64,000 nucleotides of DNA from an archaeon (GTDB lineage Archaea > Thermoproteota > Nitrososphaeria > Nitrososphaerales > UBA183), in NCBI GenBank assembly GCA_021828185.1, contig JAKASI010000002.1, forward strand, positions 62,001-126,000, in the 5' to 3' direction. Of this stretch, positions 25,194 to 33,941 are shown in pieces. Numbering within the stretch: the stretch's first letter is position 1; each line of letters opens with the position of its first letter. The notes beneath the pieces are model-generated. The model was not told the DNA's origin and ran no database searches. It saw nothing but the letters and a program-made list of their open reading frames with translations. The position numbers and the translations under genes are program-made.

Positions 25194-26189
25194 CTATCTC
25201 CTCATTTCACTGCTGTGGCCTGGGAAGATCTTGGAGTTCGGGTCGACGTAGGCCTTGGCCACGTTCACCGCGAGCGCAGCCTGGGCATAGCCGGTGGCTA
25301 TCAGGTTCAGCTTCACCCCGTCCAACGGCCCGGCGATGTCCCCAGCGACGAACACTCCTGGGATGTTGGTCTCCATCTTTCCGTTCGCCCTGATCTCCCT
25401 TCCGTCGATCTGCAGTCCCCAGTCCTTGATGGGGCCAAGGTCTGCTCTGAACCCGATGTTCACAAGGATGGCGTCCACGTCCAGCGTCGTCTCGGCCCTG
25501 CTCCTGTTGTCGAAGATCACCGCCTGGGTGACCTTCGTTCCGTCGCCGGTCACGCTCTTGACCTCGTAGAAGAGCTTGACGTCGCAGGATGACTTCATCA
25601 GCTCGGCGACGCTCCCCTCGTGGGCTCTGAAGACGTCCCTCCTGTGCACCAGGGTGATCTTCTTCGCCACGTCCTGCATGTTGAGGGCCCAGTCGACGGC
25701 CGAGTCCCCGCCCCCGACCACGAGCAGGTTCTTCCCCTTGAACACGCTCTTGTCCCTGACGAAGTAGTGCACCCCCTTGCCTTCGTAGTCCGCGGCCCCC
25801 TCTGCCTCGAGCCTATTCGGAGAGAACGCCCCCACTCCGGCAGCCACCAGCACAGCCTTGCTCCTGTGCCTGGTCCCCTTGTCAGTCTCAAGCTCGAAGA
25901 ACCCGTCGCTCCTTCGCAGAGAGGTGACCCGCTCGCCGAGGACAACGGTGGGGTTGTACTGGAACGCCTGCTCCACGAGGCTCTTCACAAGGTCCTTTGC
26001 GAGTATCTTGGAATACCCGGGGACGTCGAAGATGTACTTCTCGGGATAGAGCACCGCCACCTGCCCCCCGGGCTGCTCCAGGGCGTCTATGATCTTGGTC
26101 TTCATCTGCCTCAGGCCCGCGTAGAAGGCCGCGAAGAGGCCGCTTGGTCCTGCTCCAATGATCGTGATGTCAAAGATGTCGTCGGACAA
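25194..26189 (-). CDS. Ferredoxin/flavodoxin-NADP(+) reductase, thioredoxin-reductase-like type
   Basis: The 331-residue flavoprotein has FAD motif IIGAGPSGLFAAFYAG, the NADP-binding VVGGGDSAVDWAL and the C-terminal FVAGDIAG. It keeps the fold of thioredoxin reductases but lacks the CxxC active site between the two nucleotide motifs, as in the TrxR-like FNRs. It most likely moves electrons between NADPH and ferredoxin. TTG start at 26189; a TATA-like cttatac (about 26224-26230) is upstream. Confidence 0.87.
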   Translation of the reverse strand: MSDDIFDITIIGAGPSGLFAAFYAGLRQMKTKIIDALEQPGGQVAVLYPEKYIFDVPGYSKILAKDLVKSLVEQAFQYNPTVVLGERVTSLRRSDGFFELETDKGTRHRSKAVLVAAGVGAFSPNRLEAEGAADYEGKGVHYFVRDKSVFKGKNLLVVGGGDSAVDWALNMQDVAKKITLVHRRDVFRAHEGSVAELMKSSCDVKLFYEVKSVTGDGTKVTQAVIFDNRSRAETTLDVDAILVNIGFRADLGPIKDWGLQIDGREIRANGKMETNIPGVFVAGDIAGPLDGVKLNLIATGYAQAALAVNVAKAYVDPNSKIFPGHSSEMRR

Positions 26190-26239
26190 AGGGGGGTCAG
26201 CCGGGGCGCCTGTGAACGATGTATAAGGGTTCCCGGCTT

Positions 26240-27466
26240 TCAGGCCAGACCTGCGCCTGCTGGGTCATCCGCCTTGACCATCTCCCGGAGAAGCACTGTG
26301 GCGTACTGTCCCCTGGGAAGGACGAACTCCAGCCGGGCGTCCCCGCCTTCGACCTTCCAGCTCTCCTCCCGGACCACCAGGGCGGGCCTCCTGAACCCTC
26401 CCTCCTGGGACGCCTCCTGCATGTCTTCCAGGTAGAACTGGTCGGGCCTCGCCCCCTCCTCCTCGAGCGCCTGCAGGAGGCACGAGTCGAATCTAGACCC
26501 GTAGTTCCTGAAGGCGAACCCCACCACCTGCGCCAGGGGGACTGCGCCGGGCGTGGGAGGGTCCCTCACCCCCCGAGGGGCCGAAACGACCAATCCGTCG
26601 GGGGAGGCCTGGGCCCAGTTGTCCCCTGCACCCAGCTTCGACAGGTCCTCTCCCTTCTCGACGGCGATGCTCAGGGTCCTGTTGAAGATGCATGACTGGT
26701 ACGCCTGCACGTAGAGCCGCCTCAGGTTTACCGGGACCGCCCTCATGGCCCTTACCCAGTCCCCCGGGTGCCGGTCGAGCTCTCGGGCGACCCCGAGCTC
26801 CACGTCCTTGCCTTCGGGGAGAACCCCGGGAAGGTCCCGATACCTCTCCGCCTCGAGAGCCTCCTTCGTCTCAGGGCTCCCATCGGCAGCCAACAGGAGG
26901 CCGGCCGCTTCCTTGAACTCTCCTCTCACCATCGCCCTGCCGACCCGGTGGGTCCCGGCTCCCGACGTGCCGAACCTCTGGAGGCCGTAGAAGTTGGGGA
27001 TCATCCCTTCCTCGGCCGCCTCCATCGCCTCGGCTATGCGCTCCCCGACCGCGGGACAGCACTTTCTCAGGACTACGGAGAAGGCGTTCCCCACCAGCGA
27101 CGCGCGGCTGAGGGGGCGCGGGACGTACCCGACGATGGTCGCCGTGAATCTCGGGGTCTCGACCCGCTGCGGACGGTCCGACCGCCTGCTGGTGGGCGTG
27201 GCGTACTGCACCGCCACCGCCTTCTTGTCCTTCAGCCCCGCATAGCTCACTCTGCTCCTGAGCGCCTCGGACAGCTCCTTGGCCATGTGCATGGTGTCGA
27301 TCGAGTGCTTCTCGACCCTGTACAGCGGAAGGTGGCCGGGGAGGGGCTCCTCGGCCATCTCAGGGATCGACAGCCTCTCCTCGACGACGAAATCCTCGGG
27401 CGACGTCCTGGCCCGGGCGCCGCAGGGCTCACCGTCCGTAACGTACCATCCTATCCCGACCGCCAT
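26240..27466 (-). CDS. truD: tRNA pseudouridine synthase D
   Basis: The 408-residue protein is TruD, which makes pseudouridine-13 in tRNAs. The catalytic Asp lies in YAGLKDKKAVAVQYAT (about residue 80) and the family signature FYGLQRFGTSGAGTHRVG is near residue 160. A TRUD-specific insertion follows. ATG at 27466 is 21 bp after the pth2 stop; the open frame upstream runs through pth2 and is not real. The pth2-truD pair is a common archaeal arrangement. Confidence 0.94.
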   Translation of the reverse strand: MAVGIGWYVTDGEPCGARARTSPEDFVVEERLSIPEMAEEPLPGHLPLYRVEKHSIDTMHMAKELSEALRSRVSYAGLKDKKAVAVQYATPTSRRSDRPQRVETPRFTATIVGYVPRPLSRASLVGNAFSVVLRKCCPAVGERIAEAMEAAEEGMIPNFYGLQRFGTSGAGTHRVGRAMVRGEFKEAAGLLLAADGSPETKEALEAERYRDLPGVLPEGKDVELGVARELDRHPGDWVRAMRAVPVNLRRLYVQAYQSCIFNRTLSIAVEKGEDLSKLGAGDNWAQASPDGLVVSAPRGVRDPPTPGAVPLAQVVGFAFRNYGSRFDSCLLQALEEEGARPDQFYLEDMQEASQEGGFRRPALVVREESWKVEGGDARLEFVLPRGQYATVLLREMVKADDPAGAGLA

Positions 27467-27486
27467 CTCGGCCCGGGCTGACCGCC

Positions 27487-27834
27487 TCAAAGCAGCTTGA
27501 GCTTCCCGGTGACCCTGTCTACCTCTTCGTCCGGAGCCGGCCCCACTCCCAGGCAGGTGACGGTCCCCGGGTCCACCTGGGTCAGCCCCCTGTCTTCGAT
27601 CATCGAAGCCGGGAGCCCGGCGCTCTTCGCCTTCCTGAACAGCTCTTCCAGGGCTTCGAAGGAACCGACCTTCAGGACGATCTTCGCCTGCCCTTCCGCC
27701 TTCCACTCGCGGTACCACCCTCCTTTCTTCTCCTGGGCCGCCTCGGCGGCGGCGAGAGACGCGTGGGCGACCTGGGCCGCCACCTTCCCCTTCCCCATCT
27801 GAAGGTCCGTCCTCACAACGATGGCCTGTTTCAT
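27487..27834 (-). CDS. pth2: Peptidyl-tRNA hydrolase, archaeal type
   Basis: The 115-residue protein is a Pth2: MKQAIVVRTDLQMGKGKVAAQVAHAS at the N-terminus carries the catalytic-site residues of the family, followed by the IVLKV and DRGLTQVDPGTVTCLGVGP segments. It recycles peptidyl-tRNAs that fall off ribosomes. ATG at 27834 was chosen over an upstream in-frame start because it gives the canonical N-terminus. Confidence 0.95.
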   Translation of the reverse strand: MKQAIVVRTDLQMGKGKVAAQVAHASLAAAEAAQEKKGGWYREWKAEGQAKIVLKVGSFEALEELFRKAKSAGLPASMIEDRGLTQVDPGTVTCLGVGPAPDEEVDRVTGKLKLL

Positions 27835-27896
27835 GTCAGAGGTTTGCCAATGGTTATTACAAGTCCGATTAAGGGTTTCCAACCGCTAGTCGAAAG

Positions 27897-27910
27897 CATG
27901 TGCAAACATG
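27897..27910. repeat. Hairpin with GCAA tetraloop near the second TnpB remnant
   Basis: CATGT-GCAA-ACATG forms a perfect 5-bp stem with a GNRA-like loop. It lies in non-coding sequence at the left of the second TnpB remnant and could be a left-end hairpin of an IS200/IS605-type element, which are recognised as imperfect hairpins. This is by position only. Confidence 0.3.
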
Positions 27911-28080
27911 TGTCCGTTTGCTAGGCATGAAGAACAGGCAAGCCGACGGATTCTCACTGATTGCTCGGCCGGCAGCCTCGAACACTTTCATCCTTCTCCC
28001 CCTGCACCCAGTCGGCGGAAGGCGTCTCGGTTTCATGCCCGAAGGGCGCGTGAACCGTTTCACATCGAGGCCGACACTCT

Positions 28081-29353
28081 TGAGTCATCCATGGAGGTCG
28101 TCTGGACAGAAGAGGACTATCGTCTGGGAGCAGACCACCGCTCCCGAACAGATAGCCACTTGTCTCTGGGACATGCAGGACGCCATCCGATACGCTCTGC
28201 AGGTCGCGTACAGGGATGCAGTTAGCGGCGGAACAGAACGAATGATCCCATCCCCCATCCAACTGCGGAGAGAAATCAGGGACTGGTTCTATTCTAGATA
28301 CGACTACGCCAGACACCACATCAACCCTGTCTGCAGGACTGCCGTGGCGATGCTCCGATCATACAGGAAGAACCACCGCGGCGAGCTGGGAATACCAGAA
28401 GTGAAAAGGCTCGCAATGAGGATAGACGGGGAGCTCTTCAGGTTGCTAGGTGACACGGTGAGGCTCACCCTTTCCCAGGAAGTGCGCCTGGCTCACCCTC
28501 AACGCGAAGAACGATCACTACGCAGAGTATGCAAAGGGTAGGCCTTCAGAACTCCTAGTCACTGACGACAAGGCCTGCTTGACATTCATCGTCGCGACCG
28601 AGAGCAAGAAGACACTAGGAGCGACGCTCCTGGCGTCCGACCTGAACTTCAAGAGCGTAGACATAACCGAGGCGGTGAGGGAACCTTCTGTCAGACCGAC
28701 AGGGGTAAGCAAAGTCCCTGGAAAGGATAGTCCAGGTTCAGAAAGACTCCTCGAGGAGGAGGGAGAGGCTTCAGAGTCGCATCAAGAGTCCCCAGAAGAG
28801 ACTGAAGAAGCTCAAAGAGACGAGGGGGAGGCAGAGGAACAGAGTCAAAGACGCCCTCCACGAGCCCTCAACAAAGGTGACGAAGGAAAACCCGAACGCG
28901 ACCTTCGTCTTCGAGGACCTCAAGCATGTGAGAAAGGCCGGTGAGAACAAGGGGAAGCGGTTCAGGACGTACCTCGACCGGTGGCCCTACAGGATGTACC
29001 AGGAGTTTGTGGACTACAGGTCCACAAGGAAGACACTGTACGTGAGCCCAAGAGGGTCCTCGTCGGAGTGTCCTGTATGCGGTGGAAAACTAGTGCGCCC
29101 TACTTGGGGGATGAGCCGATGCAGCAACCGTGGCGTGGGCTACGACAGGAGCAGGCTCGCCTCACTGGCGATTCTCTGTCGCGGTGCGCGTCTGTGCGGC
29201 CAACCGTTTGCCGTGAGTGCGGACGCCTCCTCGCAGCAGACGAGGGATGAATACCTGAACACCGGCGGGAAGCCTGACAGGGCCGCCGGAGCAGGTGGGA
29301 CCGATGCCGCCAGCGCTCCGAATCGAGATGCGTACACTAAAGTACACGTTTAG
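28081..29353 (+). pseudogene. tnpB: Second TnpB-like gene, decayed by at least two frameshifts
   Basis: Three consecutive plus-strand frames give one TnpB. Frame 1 (about 28106-28480) reads TIVWEQTTAPEQIATCLWD and on to LGDTVRLTLSQEV. Frame 2 (about 28480-28760) reads AWLTLNAKNDHYAEY and LASDLNFKSVDIT, the RuvC-I Asp region. Frame 3 (about 28790-29353) has FVFEDLKHVR, the RuvC-II Glu, and a zinc finger of which one pair is intact (CPVC) and the other damaged (CSNR). It is a different subfamily from the copy at 14-15 kb. The left boundary is a guess; a palindromic GTAC...GTAC hairpin at 29332-29345 may mark the right end. Confidence 0.75.
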
Positions 29354-29382
29354 AGAAACGGTTTCCAGCGGTTCCGGCGCCG

Positions 29383-30528
29383 ATGGATACATATGACTTC
29401 GTGGTCGCAGGGGGGAGCATAGCCGGTCTTGCCTTCGCGGCGGAGGCGGCCAAGAAGGGGGCGAAGGTCGTCGTTTTCGAAGAGCACGAGGAGATCGGCG
29501 AGCCCGAAAAGTGCGACGGGCTCGTAAGCCTGCGGGGGCTCCGCAAGTACGGGTACCTCCCCCGCGAAGGGGTCATCCAGAACGAGGTGGGTTCAGCCCT
29601 GGTCCACTCGCCCGACGGCAGGGAGACGGCGCTGAACGCCACTACGATGGAGGTCGTGGTCCTCGACAGGAGCGCCTTCGACAAGCAGGTGGCCGAGTCG
29701 GCCGCAGCGAACGGGGCCATAATCCAGACCGGCTCGCGGGTGACCTCGCCCGTCCAGGGTCCCGACGGAGTGGAAGCGAAGACAAAGGGGGCCGCGGTCC
29801 GCGGGAAATACTTCATCGACGCCACCGGCCCCGCCTCCAGCCCCCGGAGGGGCATCCTTCCCGCGGCGAAGTACGAGATTGAAGCGGACTGGGTCAGGGA
29901 GCACGTGGTCGAGCTGTTCCCAGACGCTGAGCGCTATCCGGGGTTCTTCGCCTGGGTGATACCATACGGCTCCCGCAGGGCGAAGGTCGGCGCCGCAGGT
30001 TTCGGCATCAACCCTTTCAAGGCCCTGGACAGATTCCTCGAAGACAGGCCCTGCGAGGTGCTCCGCAAGGTGTCAGCTCCCATCTACATAGGCGGCCCGC
30101 GTCAGCGGTTCGCCAGCGGCAGAACGATCTTCGTAGGAGAGTCTGCAGGCCAGGTGAAGCCCACGACCGCCGGGGGGATAATGACTTCCATAGCAGGGGC
30201 GGCAGCCGCGGCCAGGTGGGCCTGGGGGGCGGTCCAGAGGGATGAACCGGGGCTTGTCGGCAACTATCAGCTGGAGTGGGAAAGGGCCTTCCTCAAGGAG
30301 ATGAAGAACATGCTCAGACTGAGAGGGGTCTTCGAAAAGCTCTCGAACGCCGACCTCGACGCCCTGTCCGAGTTGTTCGCCTCCCCGAGGCTGGCCCAGA
30401 AGCTCTCCCGCGCCGACTTCGACTTCCACGCCTCCGCGATCCTCGGTGCACTGGGGGTGCAGGGGCTGCTCAGGGTCGCAAGGGTGGTGGCTTCTGCAGA
30501 GGCCAGGTCTCTCCTCACGGGCGGATGA
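29383..30528 (+). CDS. Geranylgeranyl reductase family flavoprotein
   Basis: The 381-residue protein starts with FAD motif VVAGGSIAGLAFAAEAAKKG and has the geranylgeranyl-reductase signature PEKCDGLVSLRGL (about residue 45, with its Cys) and FVGESAGQVKPTTAGGIMTS near residue 255. Archaeal members saturate the isoprenoid chains of membrane lipids (digeranylgeranylglycerophospholipid reductase) or isoprenoid precursors. Which one applies here is not clear from sequence. Confidence 0.87.
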   Translation: MDTYDFVVAGGSIAGLAFAAEAAKKGAKVVVFEEHEEIGEPEKCDGLVSLRGLRKYGYLPREGVIQNEVGSALVHSPDGRETALNATTMEVVVLDRSAFDKQVAESAAANGAIIQTGSRVTSPVQGPDGVEAKTKGAAVRGKYFIDATGPASSPRRGILPAAKYEIEADWVREHVVELFPDAERYPGFFAWVIPYGSRRAKVGAAGFGINPFKALDRFLEDRPCEVLRKVSAPIYIGGPRQRFASGRTIFVGESAGQVKPTTAGGIMTSIAGAAAAARWAWGAVQRDEPGLVGNYQLEWERAFLKEMKNMLRLRGVFEKLSNADLDALSELFASPRLAQKLSRADFDFHASAILGALGVQGLLRVARVVASAEARSLLTGG

Positions 30529-30583
30529 AAGCCCCCTCTCGCTCAGCAACCTATATGAGCCGGCGAAAAAAGGGGCTTCTGAA

Positions 30584-30766
30584 ATGTCTCAGGCCGTCGT
30601 AAGTCTCCCGCTGTGCAACTCCTGCAACCGCCCGGTAAAGCCAGCGGAGCGAGCGGTCCACTTCAACTGCCCCAACTGCCACGAGACACTCATCTGGCGG
30701 TGCGAGAAGTGCCGGAAGTTCTCCAGGCGCTACAAGTGCGTCAACTGCGGGTTCGAAGGTCCATAG
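30584..30766 (+). CDS. Zinc-ribbon RNA-binding protein (COG2888-like)
   Basis: A 60-residue protein made of two zinc ribbons with four CxxC pairs (CNSC, CPNC, CEKC, CVNC). Archaeal proteins of this type are predicted to act in translation and are often encoded beside elongation factor 1B, as here (10 bp gap). ATG at 30584 follows a TATA-like ctatatgag (30551-30559). Confidence 0.82.
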   Translation: MSQAVVSLPLCNSCNRPVKPAERAVHFNCPNCHETLIWRCEKCRKFSRRYKCVNCGFEGP

Positions 30767-30775
30767 GACGAGAGA

Positions 30776-31063
30776 ATGGGGTCGTACGTCATCCGCCTGA
30801 AGCTCCTCCCCGAGGACACCACGACTGATCATCAGAAAATACTCGACACGGTGGCGAAGCTCCTCCCGAACTTCGCCCACGTCCGCGGGCACAGGATAGA
30901 GCCCATAGCCTTCGGCCTTTCGGCCATTATCGTGGACGTGGTGACCCCCGAAGAGGAAGGGGTCGTCGACAAGATCGAAGAGGTCGTGGCTAAGGCGCCG
31001 CTCGTCAGCCAGTACGAAGTCCTGGGGGTCAGCAGGATGTCAAGCAAGCTCCCGCCCGCATAG
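30776..31063 (+). CDS. ef1b: Elongation factor 1-beta
   Basis: A 95-residue archaeal aEF1B: N-terminal YVIRLKLLPEDT, central IEPIAFGLSAIIVDVVTPEEEG and C-terminal VLGVSRMS. It is the guanine-nucleotide exchange factor that recycles aEF1A. Length and pattern match the single-domain archaeal form. Confidence 0.93.
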   Translation: MGSYVIRLKLLPEDTTTDHQKILDTVAKLLPNFAHVRGHRIEPIAFGLSAIIVDVVTPEEEGVVDKIEEVVAKAPLVSQYEVLGVSRMSSKLPPA

Positions 31064-31117
31064 GTTTAATACCACCGCGCCCGGAGTGTCTTTCGCCGTT
31101 TCTTACGTGAATACCCG

Positions 31118-31366
31118 ATGAGATATCCTCTGAGATACGCAGCATACGAGTGGATCAAGGAGAAGAAGAGCTCCACCGACGACGACCTAATGGAGGCGCT
31201 GAACAAGAACGGGAACAGGTGCTCCCCGGACGAGCTGGACAAGGTGCTGATGCAGCTCGAAATCCTGGGGCTCATCACCATCAGGTGGGTCGCGAAGGAC
31301 AGGAGACGCGTCGAATTCCAGGAGAAGCCGGCCGAAGAGCCCCGGTTGCCCCGCATCAGCGAGTGA
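31118..31366 (+). CDS. Small winged-helix-like protein, 82 aa
   Basis: The short protein has three predicted helices (YAAYEWIKEKK, DDDLMEALNKNG, PDELDKVLMQLEILGL) followed by a strand pair (ITIRWVAKDRRRVEFQ), which is the pattern of a winged helix-turn-helix. No family recognised. It sits between aEF1B and FEN1 in one direction, with TATA-like ggtttaata (31063-31071) upstream, so it has its own promoter. Confidence 0.65.
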   Translation: MRYPLRYAAYEWIKEKKSSTDDDLMEALNKNGNRCSPDELDKVLMQLEILGLITIRWVAKDRRRVEFQEKPAEEPRLPRISE

Positions 31367-31406
31367 CCGAACCGATAAATCGGACTTTCAGGCGGAGTCG
31401 CCATCG

Positions 31407-32432
31407 ATGGGAGTGGACTTCGGGGACTCGATCCCGAGAGAGAAGATACAGCTGGAGGACATCGCCGGCTGGAAGCTTGCAGTAGACGGGTACAACACCC
31501 TGTACCAGTTCCTGGCCATAATCAGGGGGGCAGACGGCGGGCACCTCAAAGACTCCCAGGGGAGGGTCACGTCGCACATCTCCGGGCTCTTTTATCGGAA
31601 CGTCAACCTCCTCGAGCTGGGAGTCAAGCCGGCCTACGTCTTCGACGGAAGGCCCCCTGACCTCAAGATGGAAGAGATCAGGCGCAGGTCGGAGCAACGG
31701 AGGGAGGCGAAGGACCAGTACCTGCGGGCCCTGCAGACGGGGGACATGGCCCAGGCGAGGAAGTACGCGGAAGCCTCCACCGTCCTCCGGAGAGACATGG
31801 TGGCTGACGCCAAGGAGCTCCTGGATGCGATGGGGATCCCCTGGGTCGACGCCCCCTCCGAGGGGGAGGCCCAGGCCTCCGTCATGGCCATCGAGGGGAC
31901 GGTGAACGCGGTGGCGTCGCAGGACCACGACTCGATTGTGTTCGGCGCCCCGGTCCTCGTGAGGAACGTGACCATCTCGGGGAAGCGGCGCCTCCCGAGC
32001 AAGGGGATCATGATCAACGTGGTCCCCGAGCGCATCACCCTTTCGTCCGTCCTGGCTTCCACCGGCCTCACCCGCGAACAGCTGGTGGACTTCGCGATCC
32101 TCCTCGGGACCGACTTCAACCCCGACGGGTTCGAGGGGGTCGGCCCGGCGACCGCCCTGAAGTACCTGAAGAAGTACGGCCGGCTGGAGGAGATCACGGA
32201 GCTCCAGGGCCCCCTCCAGGCGGTCAACTACCGGGAGATCCGGAACCTGTACCTGGATGCGCCCTCGGACAAGGGGGTGAGGCCCGAGTGGGGCCAGATG
32301 GACAGGGAGAGGGTGGTCGCGTTCTTGGTCCGTGAGCACTCCTTCTCCCGCGAACGGGTGGACGCCGCCATCGCGAGGGTGAAGTCTGCGAAGGCGCCGC
32401 AGTCAGAGACCCTGGAGAAGTGGTTCGGCTGA
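31407..32432 (+). CDS. fen: Flap endonuclease 1
   Basis: A 341-residue XPG/FEN1 nuclease. The N domain has AVDGYNTLYQFL and YVFDGRPPDLK, and the I domain has the metal ligands in SEGEAQASVMA, SQDHDSIVFG and LLGTDFNPDGFEGVGP. The C-terminus ends in QSETLEKWFG, a PIP box for binding PCNA. It removes 5' flaps in Okazaki-fragment processing and repair. Its end overlaps the next gene by 13 bp. Confidence 0.96.
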   Translation: MGVDFGDSIPREKIQLEDIAGWKLAVDGYNTLYQFLAIIRGADGGHLKDSQGRVTSHISGLFYRNVNLLELGVKPAYVFDGRPPDLKMEEIRRRSEQRREAKDQYLRALQTGDMAQARKYAEASTVLRRDMVADAKELLDAMGIPWVDAPSEGEAQASVMAIEGTVNAVASQDHDSIVFGAPVLVRNVTISGKRRLPSKGIMINVVPERITLSSVLASTGLTREQLVDFAILLGTDFNPDGFEGVGPATALKYLKKYGRLEEITELQGPLQAVNYREIRNLYLDAPSDKGVRPEWGQMDRERVVAFLVREHSFSRERVDAAIARVKSAKAPQSETLEKWFG

Positions 32433-33439
32433 GCGCAGAGATACCGTCCCTGCACGACATCGAACTGGCCGAAGAGAGGGTCAGGAAGTACTTCCCGCCG
32501 ACCCCTCTGGAGCGCTCGGCAGGCATCTCAGAGCTGCTCGGCCGTGAAACCTACCTGAAGCTCGAGACAGCCCTCCCCGTCCGGGTGTTCAAGATCAGGG
32601 GGGCGATCAACAAGCTCCTCACCATGCCTGATTCCGCCCTCAAGAGAGGGGTGCTGACTGCGTCCTCCGGCAACCACGGCTTCGCCATCGCCTACGCCGC
32701 GAGACTCTTCGGGACCAAGGCGGTGATCTGCGTCCCGGAGAACGTGAATCCGCAGAAGCTCAGAGCGATCGAGGAGCAGGGGGCCGAGGTGATCCGCCAC
32801 GGCCGCGGATACGACGAGGCCTTCGAGCTCGCCCTCGAGACCGCGCGGAAGAGAGGGCTGACCTTCGTCCATGCGTTCAACGACCGGGACGTCATCGCGG
32901 GGCAGGGGACCTGCGGGCTGGAGATGGCGAGACAGCTCCCAGACCTGGGCTCGGTGGTCGTCGCCATAGGCGGAGGGGGGCTCATCTCGGGGGTGGCCAT
33001 CGCCGTGAAGGAGTCGCTCCCCGGCTCCCGCGTCTACGGAGCGGAGACCGTCGCCATACCTTCGATGTACGAGTCCCTCAGGCAAGGCTCCCCGCACAGG
33101 GTCGTCCCCGGGCCGACGATAGCAGACGGGATGCAGGCTGCGGTGCCTGGCGAGCTCACCTTCGAGGCTGTCAGGAGGTACGTCGACAGGGTGGGCCTGG
33201 TCACGGACCAGGAGCTGGAGGACGCCGTCTACGAACTGCTGACTCTGGGGAGGGTGTTGGCTGAGCCTTCGGGCGCGTCCCCCCTGGCGGCCGTCAAAGG
33301 GTCGCTCAGGGGCATCCCTGGGGAGAAGCTCGTCCTCGTCGTCAGCGGCGGGAACATATCGGTCGACCTCCTGCGCTCGATACTCACGAAAAGAGCGCAA
33401 GAAAATCCGCGAGGCCCTGCGCCCTCAGAAACGGGTTAG
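32420..33439 (+). CDS. Threonine dehydratase / serine racemase-like PLP enzyme
   Basis: A 339-residue fold-type II PLP enzyme. The PLP Lys is in VFKIRGA (about residue 57), the substrate loop in ASSGNHGFAIAYAA and the phosphate-binding glycine loop in AIGGGGLISG. It lacks a regulatory ACT domain, so it is of the catabolic threonine/serine dehydratase or serine racemase type. GTG start overlaps fen. The last 56 bp overlap the convergent MBL gene, and its short hydrophilic tail (RAQENPRGPAPSETG) lies in this overlap. Confidence 0.86.
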   Translation: MVRLSAEIPSLHDIELAEERVRKYFPPTPLERSAGISELLGRETYLKLETALPVRVFKIRGAINKLLTMPDSALKRGVLTASSGNHGFAIAYAARLFGTKAVICVPENVNPQKLRAIEEQGAEVIRHGRGYDEAFELALETARKRGLTFVHAFNDRDVIAGQGTCGLEMARQLPDLGSVVVAIGGGGLISGVAIAVKESLPGSRVYGAETVAIPSMYESLRQGSPHRVVPGPTIADGMQAAVPGELTFEAVRRYVDRVGLVTDQELEDAVYELLTLGRVLAEPSGASPLAAVKGSLRGIPGEKLVLVVSGGNISVDLLRSILTKRAQENPRGPAPSETG

Positions 33440-33866
33440 CCGCCTCCTCCTCCGCCAGGGTCCTCGAGGCCACTTCCCCGTAGTCGTGACCGGGGAAGAT
33501 GACGGTCGAGGGCGGGAGCTTCAGGATGACGCCGTGCAGGCTGGTGAACATCTCCCTTGCCTTCTCCCTCTCGAAGCGCCCTATGGTCCCCACGAGGAGG
33601 GTGTCCCCGGTGAAGACGTGGCTGCCGTCATACAGGCAGATGCTGTCCTCGGTGTGCCCGGGGGTGTGGATCACCCTGGCCTCCTCCGCTCCGAGCTTCA
33701 GCGAGTCGCCGCCGGCTACCCTCACATCCGCCTTCGCTTCCGTCACTGCCTTCTGTATGGGCCCGATCTCCCACCCCGCGTCGACCACGATCGCCTCCCG
33801 GGTCTTCTCCTCGACGACGAGATAGACGAAGTTGGCCATCGTCCCGACGGGTATCTGCTTGACCAT
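33384..33866 (-). CDS. MBL-fold protein lacking the H-x-H-x-D-H metal motif
   Basis: The 160-residue protein resembles glyoxalase-II-like hydrolases: N-terminal VKQIPVGTMANFVYLV, HTPGHTEDSICLYDG, VFTGDTLLVGTIGRFE and C-terminal FPGHDYGEVAS. In relatives about 35-40 residues with T-H-x-H-x-D-H lie between the first strand pair and the V-x-V-x-x-GD segment. Here VTEAKADVRVAGGDS joins them directly, so the first metal site is gone. The frame stays open across the join. It is probably inactive as a classic hydrolase, or a decaying gene. Its 3' end overlaps the dehydratase gene by 56 bp. Confidence 0.75.
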   Translation of the reverse strand: MVKQIPVGTMANFVYLVVEEKTREAIVVDAGWEIGPIQKAVTEAKADVRVAGGDSLKLGAEEARVIHTPGHTEDSICLYDGSHVFTGDTLLVGTIGRFEREKAREMFTSLHGVILKLPPSTVIFPGHDYGEVASRTLAEEEAANPFLRAQGLADFLALFS

Positions 33867-33941
33867 CGACACCGATTCCGTCTCCCAGCCCCGGCTTGTC
33901 TTCAACTTTATCAAGTTCGGACTGGGCCGCACCGTATCCTC
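33867..33941. promoter_or_regulatory. Divergent promoter, MBL-like / thioesterase
   Basis: actttatcaag (33905-33915) is a TATA-like box about 30 nt before the thioesterase ATG at 33942, and the reverse strand reads ttgataaag about 45 nt before the MBL-like start. The two divergent genes may share it. Confidence 0.4.

Noticed and set aside
25194..26189. Thioredoxin reductase
   Set aside because: The CxxC redox pair is missing; the TrxR-like ferredoxin-NADP reductase fits better.
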